The notes below the pieces were generated by a model. That model worked only from the letters and a program-made list of their open reading frames with translations, was not told the origin of the DNA and searched no databases. From positions 248,001 through 312,000 of IMG/VR virus record IMGVR_UViG_3300028840_001395: DNA of 64,000 bases. The stretch is one strand, 5' to 3'. Shown here piece after piece: positions 23,992 through 31,361 of this stretch (position 1 is its first letter; every line of letters begins with the position of its first letter). The stretch is from a virus. The position numbers and the translations under genes are program-made.

Positions 23992-25170
23992 ATGCAGGTC
24001 GTGTATGCCCCCGAACGTCCGCCCGCGTCGTTCCCATCGTCCATCTTCCTGGCCGGGCCGTCACCCCGTCAGCCGGAGCACCCCAACTGGCGCATCGAAG
24101 CCCTCAAGCTCCTCAAGGAGATGGACTACGATGGGGTGGTGTTCGTCCCGCTGACCAGGGACAACCAGTGGGAGCACTCCTACACGAACCAGCTTGACTG
24201 GGAGACCGAGTGCCTCAACATGGCCGACATCGTGCTTTTCTGGGTGCCTCGTGACCTGGAGACCCTCCCGGCCTTCACGACCAACATCGAGTTCGGCACC
24301 TGGATGCACTCGGGCAAGGTCGTCCTGGGCTACCCCATCGGTGCCCCCAAGATGGGAGCCATCACCTACCACTCGATCAGGCTGGGCATCCCGACCGCCC
24401 ACAACCTGTCGGACACCTGCTACGAGGCGCTGGAACAGATCGGTGACCAGGGCCACCTCGTAGAGCGCACGGGTGGTGAGAGGGAGGTTCCCCTCCACAT
24501 CTGGCGCACGGCGAGCTTCCAGGCGTGGCTCACAGCCCAAAAGAACGCAGGGAACCGGCTCGACGCCGCCCGTGTCGAGTGGGTGTTCCGCGTCGGCCCC
24601 AAGGGGAACATCGTGTTCTTCTGGTGCCTCCATGTGGACGTATGGATCGCCGCCGAGAACCGGAACAAGACCAACGAGGTCGTGCTGTCCCGGCCCGACA
24701 TCTCGACCATCGTGGCCTACTGCAACCCGGACTCCTACCTGAACCTCGACAACTTCCTCAACATCGAGATAGCCATCGTCAAGGAGTTCCGCTCCCCCGC
24801 CGTGACCCCGGACGGCTACATCCGCGAGATTCCGGGTGGCTCATCCTGGAAGGACAAGGAGAACGCCGAGGACATCGCCGCTGACGAACTGAACGAGGAG
24901 ACTGGCCTGTCTGTCACGGGCGACCGCTTCAAGTTCATCGGCTCCCGCCAGGTCGCCGGGACGCTCTCGGCCCACCTCGCCCACACCTTCGCCGTCGAAC
25001 TGACCCCCGAAGAGATGCAACAGCTCAAGGATGACACGAGCGTCCACGGGGTCGAGGAGGACACGGAGCGGACTTACGTGGATGTGGCGACCATTCGGGA
25101 TCTGATTGGCCCCGGCGTGGACTGGGCCAACCTGGGCATGGTTTTCGCGGCTCTGATGAAGGACATGTGA
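23992..25170 (+). CDS. Nucleoside 2-deoxyribosyltransferase-like / Nudix fusion
   Basis: 392 residues from ATG 23992 (GGAGG five bases upstream). Residues 1-150 look like a deoxyribosyltransferase-like Rossmann domain: SIFLAGPSPR, then WETECLNMADIVLFWVPRD with the D-x-x-x-F-W pattern and NIEFGTWMHSGKVVLGYP. Residues about 160-390 are a Nudix domain; the box at 283-306 (GGSSW...ADELNEETGL) has a one-residue longer first gap and Asp where Arg is usual. Both families act on nucleosides or nucleotides, including NAD-related compounds. Fusion suggests sequential base removal and pyrophosphate cleavage. A -10-like TAGTAT is at 23970-23975. The next gene overlaps (TGATG). Confidence 0.8.
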   Translation: MQVVYAPERPPASFPSSIFLAGPSPRQPEHPNWRIEALKLLKEMDYDGVVFVPLTRDNQWEHSYTNQLDWETECLNMADIVLFWVPRDLETLPAFTTNIEFGTWMHSGKVVLGYPIGAPKMGAITYHSIRLGIPTAHNLSDTCYEALEQIGDQGHLVERTGGEREVPLHIWRTASFQAWLTAQKNAGNRLDAARVEWVFRVGPKGNIVFFWCLHVDVWIAAENRNKTNEVVLSRPDISTIVAYCNPDSYLNLDNFLNIEIAIVKEFRSPAVTPDGYIREIPGGSSWKDKENAEDIAADELNEETGLSVTGDRFKFIGSRQVAGTLSAHLAHTFAVELTPEEMQQLKDDTSVHGVEEDTERTYVDVATIRDLIGPGVDWANLGMVFAALMKDM

Positions 25171-26207
25171 TGGGCAACCTGCGGGTCATCGAAGGCGGGG
25201 GTGCCAGGCCGACCGACATGGGGTTGGCCACCTACATCTGGGTCACCCGGACGGGCAACATCGACTCTCGCACCAAGGTCGTCTCCATCGCCCAGACTCC
25301 CGAGGGCGACAAGGTGCCTATCATCGACCGCTGGAAGATGCGTGATCAGGTGCAGGCGACGGAGAAGTCGCGGAAGATGGGGGTCGAGGGCTGGGAGGAG
25401 ACCGAGGAGTACAAGGATGCCCTCGCCTACCAGGAGTTCGTCCTGAGTCCCTGCTACTACATCCCCGACCCCATGCGTCCACAGCCCAGCTTCATCGTGC
25501 TGTGCGAGGTCAGGACGCTGGAGGACAACCCGGACGGGTGGAACACCAGGGCGATCCTCCGCAAGTTCAAGGAGGGTGAGGCCCTTCTCCCCCACTGGGG
25601 CGTTCAGCAGCCCTTCCCCTATCTGGGGAAGGATGTCGTGGATGCGGACATGAAGGAGGAGTTCACCCTGGCCTGCTTCGACGCAGGCATCCGACTCCAC
25701 AGCGCCAACGACTTGTTCTACTGGATTGGCCCCCGGAACGTCTCCCAGGAGATCGATGCAGAGGAGCCTTGCTCCCTGGTCATCGCAGACCATGTGATTC
25801 TGGCCCGCTTCATCTACCAGCGTGTCCTGAAACGGCGAGGCCACAAGGTCGGAAAGGACGACTGGGGACACAGCGCCGTCTGCCTGTCCACTGAGAAGTC
25901 GAGGAGCAACCCCGAGAAGGTCAAAGACCTGGAGGTCGAACTCCACAACCTCCAATTCGCCAAACCTGGGGTCACTGTTGGAGGGTCGGAACAATACCGG
26001 ACGCTGCTCACCCAGTCCCGTGACCTGCGGGAGTGGGGGCATCAGATCACCAAGGAGATCTCGGTCAAGAACCAGGCCCTCAACTACATCCGCGTGACCA
26101 ACCTGCCGGGGAATGTGGACATCTATGAGGCCATGCACCGCATCCTTCGGGTGATAGTCGCCAGCCAGCCCAAACCCTCCGAGAACCCTGACTCCACAGA
26201 GGGTTAA
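25170..26207 (+). CDS. Glutamine-synthetase-like protein with degenerate active site
   Basis: 345 residues from ATG 25170. The order of segments follows eukaryote-type glutamine synthetase. ATYIWVTRTGNIDSRTKVV (about 20-38) mirrors the N-terminal beta-grasp. IPDPMRPQPSFIVLCEVRT (98-116) mirrors DPFR...LVLCE, with WNTRA following. HWGVQQPF (142-149) mirrors W-F-G-I-E-Q-E-Y, and FDAGIRLHSAN...WIGPRN (170-190) mirrors AG-x-x-x-G-x-N-x-E...QIGP. The metal-binding Glu residues of the family are missing at these positions (QQPF, HSAND). It is therefore either a pseudo-enzyme or an altered ligase. It is translationally coupled to the deoxyribosyltransferase-Nudix gene. Confidence 0.6.
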   Translation: MGNLRVIEGGGARPTDMGLATYIWVTRTGNIDSRTKVVSIAQTPEGDKVPIIDRWKMRDQVQATEKSRKMGVEGWEETEEYKDALAYQEFVLSPCYYIPDPMRPQPSFIVLCEVRTLEDNPDGWNTRAILRKFKEGEALLPHWGVQQPFPYLGKDVVDADMKEEFTLACFDAGIRLHSANDLFYWIGPRNVSQEIDAEEPCSLVIADHVILARFIYQRVLKRRGHKVGKDDWGHSAVCLSTEKSRSNPEKVKDLEVELHNLQFAKPGVTVGGSEQYRTLLTQSRDLREWGHQITKEISVKNQALNYIRVTNLPGNVDIYEAMHRILRVIVASQPKPSENPDSTEG

Positions 26208-26510
26208 GGGGTCAACCCTAGAAAGCAAATGATCTTGGGCCTCTACGGGCCTGCTTCCGAACATTTCTCCTACTTCGCGGCCCGATAGGGCGAGAAACGG
26301 TCATCGAACCTCGATTTATCTAACTTCAGTACAAGGCGCTCATCTAAAGATGCGAAGTTCCAGCCCCCAGAAACTTGAAAGTTTCGGAAGGGGCCGATTA
26401 TTCGGGGTTTCAGAAGAGAGTGTCTGGTAGATGATAGGTGTCTTGGAGGGGTATCTAATCGAGGTGGAAGGGCCTGAAAGATGCCCTGGCAGCCCACGAG
26501 GGGCCGACAA
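26208..26510. other. Intergenic region between convergent genes, AT-richer with hairpins
   Basis: No credible gene. It begins with AGGGTT-AAGGGGTC-AACCCT (26201-26220), a weak terminator-like stem without a T-run. Further on are CATCT/AGATG (26341-26352) and GAAACTT followed by GAAAGTTTC (26370-26385), which echoes the inverted repeat at 36929-36951. The base composition is visibly lower in GC than the neighbouring genes. It could hold terminators, a small RNA or a protein-binding site. Confidence 0.4.
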
Positions 26511-27986
26511 TTAACCCCCCTGTTCGCCCTTCCGACGAAGAGAAATCGGGTCTATTGATACTGTGATTCCGGTTACTTCGGAACTATCCAAAACCCTATC
26601 GAGAAATGCCTGGCCGTCCACCTGGCCTCCGCCCGGATGGGCGTCGAGCTTCTTCTCGATGGCTTCCAGTCGGGCGGCGATGGGGGAGAGCAGTTCCTGG
26701 AGCTTCTGGGTGACGGCATCTTCCACGATGGAAGCGAGGGTGAGCATGTCCTCCTCGGAGGTCGAGGGAACCTGGATGATGCCGTCCGGCATGTCGGGGA
26801 TCTCGACCGGCTCGGGCACCTCCAAAGACTCCACTTCAATCTCGGAAGCTGGCTCCGGTTCCGGCTCCTGGGGAGCCGGAGCCAGGATCTTGTCAGCCCG
26901 CTCGGCCAACTCGTCCACGGCCAGCGTCGAGGTCATTGGCATCTTGCCCGTGGGAACGGACTGGAGCAGGCCACTCTTGATGAGCCCCCGGATGTCGAGG
27001 TCGAGACTGGGATAGGTCGTGTTCGCGTACTCCTGGGCCTTCTTGGCGTAGATCAGGTGGCGAGCCCACTCACCCAGCGCCTGCGCCCTGGCCTCACGGA
27101 CCGCCTCCCGAGATGGACGGACACCGAAGATCTGTTTGCAGCGGTTGTCCACCGTCCGGCTGTCCGGATAGTCCTGGCCCGACTGACTCCACCGCTTGAA
27201 CCAACGACGGAGCCAGCCCGTGATGAGCCGCTCACGGAAGGCCTTGTCCTCGGGCGACTTCCGTGTCCACCGGAGAATGGTCTCCTGGGCGATATCCTCG
27301 ATCAACGTCTGCGCCTTCCCGTAGCGGGCGTCGGTGCGCTGGGCCACGAGCTTGGCCAGGTTCCGAGCATCATGGACTCGGGAGGGATCCTCCTCGATCA
27401 AGGAAATCGTCCAGTCGCGGATCTCCTTGGCAGCGTCCGCCGGAGGAGGAACAAGGTCGCGGGGCTTGACGATGGGAGTCTCCTGGGCAGCCATGCGCTT
27501 TGCCCGTGAGTACTCGTCCTTGTAGAGCTTCGTCTTTGGCCCATGCGCCCGCTTCACCGCAGCCTCGACCTCGGCCTTCTTCGGATTGCGCCCTGTCTTG
27601 CGCTCCTCGATGATGTAGGCGAGGGCGGTCTTCTTGATCGTGGGGCGACTGACCGACTTCGGTACGTCTCCGTTCACAGCAGGGTTCAAGACCCCCTGTG
27701 CCCGGAGTAGCCCCTCGGCTATGCTCCACTTGCGGGGGACACGTCCGATGGGTATCTCGGCCTTCTTCGCGGCTGCTGCGACCTTGTTGTTCAGCGGGTG
27801 GCTCACCATGTCTATGAGGACGATCACCCCATCACATCCGGCAGGGATGCCGGTGAACGGTGACCCCTCCCCGTTGAAGTCCGAGGCGTGCCCGATGATC
27901 TCGATATCATGGCTGGCTAGCTTCCTCGATAGGTTCCCGAACACGAAGTCATCCGGCCCCCCAACCACTAAGACGTTCTTCCCCAT
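26511..27986 (-). CDS. DUF2325-like N-terminal domain with long helical extension
   Basis: 491 residues. Residues 1-90 read KNVLVVGGPDDFVFGNL, then CDGVIVLIDMVSHPLNNK and AKKAEIPIGRVPRKW. This is the Rossmann-like layout of DUF2325: VVGG start, a D-x-V-I-V-L-x-D-x-x-S-H centre and an A-K-K...I-P end. Residues about 110-380 are charged helices with Arg/Lys patches suggesting nucleic-acid contact. Residues about 385-430 form a Pro/Glu-rich linker, followed by a coiled coil (KLQELLSPIAARLEAIEKKL). It has its own early-type promoter (28015-28043). Function unknown; a sequence-specific DNA-binding or partition-like role is speculative. Confidence 0.6.
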   Translation of the reverse strand: MGKNVLVVGGPDDFVFGNLSRKLASHDIEIIGHASDFNGEGSPFTGIPAGCDGVIVLIDMVSHPLNNKVAAAAKKAEIPIGRVPRKWSIAEGLLRAQGVLNPAVNGDVPKSVSRPTIKKTALAYIIEERKTGRNPKKAEVEAAVKRAHGPKTKLYKDEYSRAKRMAAQETPIVKPRDLVPPPADAAKEIRDWTISLIEEDPSRVHDARNLAKLVAQRTDARYGKAQTLIEDIAQETILRWTRKSPEDKAFRERLITGWLRRWFKRWSQSGQDYPDSRTVDNRCKQIFGVRPSREAVREARAQALGEWARHLIYAKKAQEYANTTYPSLDLDIRGLIKSGLLQSVPTGKMPMTSTLAVDELAERADKILAPAPQEPEPEPASEIEVESLEVPEPVEIPDMPDGIIQVPSTSEEDMLTLASIVEDAVTQKLQELLSPIAARLEAIEKKLDAHPGGGQVDGQAFLDRVLDSSEVTGITVSIDPISLRRKGEQGG

Positions 27987-28014
27987 GCTGTCCTCCTGGG
28001 CAGTCAGTCCATAG

Positions 28015-28043
28015 AGACTACTCTATTGGAACAGGAAATAAGC
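28015..28043 (-). promoter_or_regulatory. Early-type promoter, copy 6
   Basis: Minus strand GCTTAT (28043-28038), 17-nt spacer, TAGTCT (28020-28015), 29 nt before the ATG at 27986. Confidence 0.7.
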
Positions 28044-28049
28044 CCCCTG

Positions 28050-29318
28050 CTAGAACAGGGAAAGGACAGATTCCTCTGTATCTTCGTCAGCTTCAGGGGC
28101 CGGACGGCCCGTCAGCCGGGCTCTGGCAAGCTCCAGATACTCGGGATTGAGGTCGATGCCGATGTAATCTCTTCCGTGCCGAAGGGCGACCATCCCCGTG
28201 GTGGCCGACCCACTGAAGGGGTCGAGGACGATGCAGCGTGCGGTGGGGTGGCTCCCGCACTCGCAGGTCGGCTCCCAGTGGTAGGTCTTCTTCCGCAGGC
28301 CGTCGAGGATGCGCCGCTTCACGTCGCTGGGGTTCTCGGCCCCGGTGCCCTCGTAGTCCTTCACGGCCTGTCCGGCGTAGCCGCCGGACTTGTCGGCCCC
28401 GCACGCCTTCTTGTGGGCCTCGTCGGGGTCGCCCTTGGTCACGATGCGCTGCCAGGGCGCTCCACAGGCTGCACACGCGCCAACCTCGCTGGTCCCGGCC
28501 AGAATCATCGGTTCGACTAGCTCGGGAGGCCAGACGGCGAAGTGAGCGCCCTTGTAGGGTCGGGGGTTGACGTTCCAGACGGTTCTCTTGTTGCGACCCT
28601 GGCTCGTGTTCCACTGGGAGAACCCGCCGTCCTTGGCGTTGCGGTTCCCGCACCCCTTCTGCTCGTTGCGGGCGGCTCGCTGGCGCTGCCAGTCGGGGTT
28701 GTTCTCCCTGCCCCACGAGGAGGACTCCCTGATGGCCTCCTGGTCGTAGAAGTAATGCTGATTCTTGGTCAAGAGGAACACGTACTCGTGGGCCTTAGTT
28801 GGGCGATCCCGCACCGCCTCTGGCATCACGACATTTTTCGCCCAGATCACGTCACTCCTCAAGTACCAGCCATCCTCTTGGAGGGCGAAGGCGACACGCC
28901 AGGGGATGCCCACCAAGTCCTTCGGCTTGAGGCCCGGTGCCTTTCCCCCACTGCGGTTCTGATAACGGTCGTCCACCTGCTGGAACCCACTCGACTTGCC
29001 GCCGGGGTGGCCTCCGTCCCGCCCGGCGTTGTACGAGTCACCCAGGTTCAACCAGACGGTGCCATCGTCGCGGAGGACCCGCCTGACTTCGCGGAACACA
29101 CTGACCAGGTTCTCCACGTACTCCTTGGGCGTCTCCTCCAACCCAAGCTGGCCCTCGACGTTGTAGCTCCTCAACCCCCAGTAGGGTGGAGAAGTGCAGA
29201 CCGTGTGGACATGCTTGTCGGGGAGGTACTTGAGACCCTCGATGACATCGAGCCCGTAGAGCAAGTCGGCGCTGGGCGGGTTATCCCCGAGAGGGTATTC
29301 GACAGTCTCGGGCTTCAT
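28050..29318 (-). CDS. DNA methyltransferase, N4-cytosine/N6-adenine beta class
   Basis: 422 residues. Catalytic motif IV is TSPPYWGLRSY (near residue 42), followed by VLRDDGTVWLNLGDSY. The central third contains WRVAFALQEDGWYLRSDVIW and a zinc-like pair (CAACGAPW). The C-terminus has the SAM-binding DPFSGSATTGMVAL and the motif X-like end. SPPY is typical of N4-cytosine enzymes, so m4C is the best guess. It is the second of two adjacent paralogues that overlap by 4 nt. No restriction endonuclease is adjacent, which suggests an orphan modifying enzyme that protects phage DNA. Confidence 0.85.
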   Translation of the reverse strand: MKPETVEYPLGDNPPSADLLYGLDVIEGLKYLPDKHVHTVCTSPPYWGLRSYNVEGQLGLEETPKEYVENLVSVFREVRRVLRDDGTVWLNLGDSYNAGRDGGHPGGKSSGFQQVDDRYQNRSGGKAPGLKPKDLVGIPWRVAFALQEDGWYLRSDVIWAKNVVMPEAVRDRPTKAHEYVFLLTKNQHYFYDQEAIRESSSWGRENNPDWQRQRAARNEQKGCGNRNAKDGGFSQWNTSQGRNKRTVWNVNPRPYKGAHFAVWPPELVEPMILAGTSEVGACAACGAPWQRIVTKGDPDEAHKKACGADKSGGYAGQAVKDYEGTGAENPSDVKRRILDGLRKKTYHWEPTCECGSHPTARCIVLDPFSGSATTGMVALRHGRDYIGIDLNPEYLELARARLTGRPAPEADEDTEESVLSLF

Positions 29319-30598
29319 GTCAGGAACTCCAGCACGTTGGGTTCATCGTCCTCTTCCTTGACCTTCTCGGGAGCAGCCCGTTCCTGCAGCCTGGCTGTCG
29401 CCAGAGCGAGATACTCGGCGTTGATGTCGATGCCGATGTAGTTGCGACCTTGCTTCATGGCCACAAGCCCCGTCGTGGCCGACCCGCTGAAAGGGTCGAG
29501 CACGGTGCAGGGGATCGTGTGGGCGTCGCACTTGCAGGAGGGCTTCCAACCCACCGTTCGGGCATCATAGCCAACCATGCTCTGACCACCCGGGATTGCC
29601 GACTTGTGACGTGAATAGGTCGGCCCATGTAGCTCCTTGCGGTCGTCGGTGACCACCGGGTTGTGACCCTTGATCCTCTTCTTCTCGATGACCCTCACCC
29701 TCGGAGCACCACAGGATGAGCAGCAACCCTCCTCGCTCGACCCAGCCAGAATCATCGGTTCCACGAGCTTCTCGGGCCAGGTGGCGAAGTGCGACCCCTT
29801 GTAGGGCTTCGGGTTCACTGTCCAGACCGTCCTCTTGTTGCGCCCGCCGGGAGGATGGAATCCCGTGGCTCCCCCCCGCAGCAGACTGGTCTTGCCCGCC
29901 TGCCCTTCATACTGGGAATCGAGTACGGCAGCATCTTCGATCTTGCGGTCACTCCAGCGGTTGAACTTGTGTGGTTCCTTGATGGCATCCTGGTCGTAGA
30001 AGTATCGCTCGTTCTTCGTGAGGAGGAACACGTACTCGTGAGATTTGGTTGGGCGATCCCGAACGGACTCTGGCATCACGGCGTTCTTCGCCCAGATGAC
30101 ATCCGACCGGAGGTACCAGCCGTCCGCCCGAAGGGCGAAGGCGACCATCCAAGGGATGCCCACCAGGTCTTTCATCTTCATCCCAGCCGGGACAGGTGGG
30201 CGCTGGGTTTTGGTGTACTGGGTCTTGACTGTCTCGGCGTACCGGGTCGAACCGGACTTCACCCCGTCGAGCCCGCACTTCGTCCCCATGTTGCCGGTCG
30301 GAGTGGAGACATAGGAGTCGCCCAGGTTCAACCAGACGACCCCATCGTCACGGAGGACTCGCCGGACTTCCCTGAACACCGAGACCAGATTCTCGACATA
30401 CTCCTGGGGTGTCTCCTCTAGCCCAAGCTGACCCTCGACGTTGTAGCTGCGAAGGCCCCAGTAGGGCGGAGAGGTCGCTACCATCTGAACAGACTGGTCA
30501 GGAAGGAGCCGGAGGGCCTCACGGACATCGATGCCGTAGTAGAGCTTCGACTGGGGCGCGTCATCGCCAAGTGGATATTCTACGATGACAGGTTTCAT
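29315..30598 (-). CDS. DNA methyltransferase, paralogue of the next gene
   Basis: 427 residues. Motif IV TSPPYWGLRSYNVEGQLGLE is identical in wording to the downstream paralogue, as are GLRSYNVEGQLGLEETP and much of the catalytic core. The middle, expected to recognise the target, differs (RWSDRKIEDAAVLDSQYEG and a second zinc-like pair CSSCGAPR). SAM motif: DPFSGSATTGLVAM. The pattern of conserved catalytic flanks with a divergent middle fits duplication followed by change of specificity. A -10-like TAGAGT (30628-30633) and repeated GTCGGGAT sites precede it. Confidence 0.85.
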   Translation of the reverse strand: MKPVIVEYPLGDDAPQSKLYYGIDVREALRLLPDQSVQMVATSPPYWGLRSYNVEGQLGLEETPQEYVENLVSVFREVRRVLRDDGVVWLNLGDSYVSTPTGNMGTKCGLDGVKSGSTRYAETVKTQYTKTQRPPVPAGMKMKDLVGIPWMVAFALRADGWYLRSDVIWAKNAVMPESVRDRPTKSHEYVFLLTKNERYFYDQDAIKEPHKFNRWSDRKIEDAAVLDSQYEGQAGKTSLLRGGATGFHPPGGRNKRTVWTVNPKPYKGSHFATWPEKLVEPMILAGSSEEGCCSSCGAPRVRVIEKKRIKGHNPVVTDDRKELHGPTYSRHKSAIPGGQSMVGYDARTVGWKPSCKCDAHTIPCTVLDPFSGSATTGLVAMKQGRNYIGIDINAEYLALATARLQERAAPEKVKEEDDEPNVLEFLT

Positions 30599-30616
30599 AC
30601 CCCTCCTACTCCATGC

Positions 30617-30687
30617 TGTCGGGATCTACTCTACCAGGATGCCCGAAACTCGGCATCCCGACACTGTGACGGGATATCTGTCGGGAT
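30617..30687 (-). repeat. Cluster of GTCGGGAT sites upstream of the methyltransferases
   Basis: TGTCGGGAT occurs directly at 30617-30625 and 30679-30687 and inverted (ATCCCGACA) at 30655-30663, with a near copy TGTGACGGGAT at 30665-30675. All lie in an 88-nt gap upstream of the methyltransferase pair, around a -10-like TAGAGT. An operator is plausible. Confidence 0.4.
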
Positions 30688-31142
30688 CACTGTCGGTGAG
30701 TGCAGCCCACGGCCCGGTGAATCACGATGGAGGCGATACGCTCCCGTGACCCCCTCGGGTCGAAGCACAGAGCCACCAGCGCCTTCCGAATTCCTCGGAT
30801 CTGGCTGGCGACATCCAGCAACTTGCTCCCATCGGTGAGAGCTTCAAGCCACTGCCTCGCCTGCTCCGCCAACGCCTCGGCCATGCCCTGGTAGACCCCG
30901 AGCTTGTCGAGGGTGACCGCCTCCTCGGAGAGCGCCTCGATGGTCATCAGGTGCTTGCGGATGCAGTCCGGGCAGACCTTGTAGGCGTGGAAGAGATGAT
31001 CTTCCAACAGGATCATCTGCTTGGCGACTTCACGGAGGTTGAACTGGGGATCCATCACCGTCATGCGCCCGCCCGCTTCGTGTTGGGAGGCGACACGGAC
31101 GGCCAGAGCGGCTTCACGGCGACGCTGGATTCTGGGGTCCAT
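30687..31142 (-). CDS. Phage helical protein with Cys/His pair, unknown function
   Basis: 151 residues from ATG 31142, which overlaps the stop of the upstream gene. The core LLEDHLFHAYKVCPDCIRKH then MTIEALSEEAVTLD is a motif common to uncharacterised phage proteins in virion operons, probably a helical bundle with a CPDC pair. The N-terminus has ALAVRVASQH, a weaker version of the RVAARY tag. No enzymatic residues are recognised. Confidence 0.65.
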   Translation of the reverse strand: MDPRIQRRREAALAVRVASQHEAGGRMTVMDPQFNLREVAKQMILLEDHLFHAYKVCPDCIRKHLMTIEALSEEAVTLDKLGVYQGMAEALAEQARQWLEALTDGSKLLDVASQIRGIRKALVALCFDPRGSRERIASIVIHRAVGCTHRQ

Positions 31143-31351
31143 CAGTCTTTCCTGGTCGCACCGGGAAAGGTGTTGACGGTGGTGTAGCCTTGGCCGGTAC
31201 GGAAGATCTTGACCAGAGGTCGAGGGCCACGCTTGTCGAGGAACACCGAACCGTCAGGGGGGTTCTCCGGCAGGTCGCCGGAGGTGACCTCGGTTGCGTT
31301 GGCCTGCCGTGCCAGTTGGCGAGTGAGATCGAGGCCAGGATTCAAGAACAT
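31142..31351 (-). CDS. Small protein of unknown function
   Basis: 69 residues from ATG 31351, chosen because GGAG sits five bases upstream, and because longer frames would overlap the spike gene by more than 100 nt. The start MFLNPGLDLTRQLARQANAT is followed by a strand-rich end (SVFLDKRGPRPLVKIFRTG). Tail accessory protein by context only. Confidence 0.55.
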   Translation of the reverse strand: MFLNPGLDLTRQLARQANATEVTSGDLPENPPDGSVFLDKRGPRPLVKIFRTGQGYTTVNTFPGATRKD

Positions 31352-31361
31352 AACCTCTCCG

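Noticed and set aside
26270-26497. 75-codon minus-strand frame in the gap
   Set aside because: No ribosome site, odd composition, spans hairpins; treated as intergenic.
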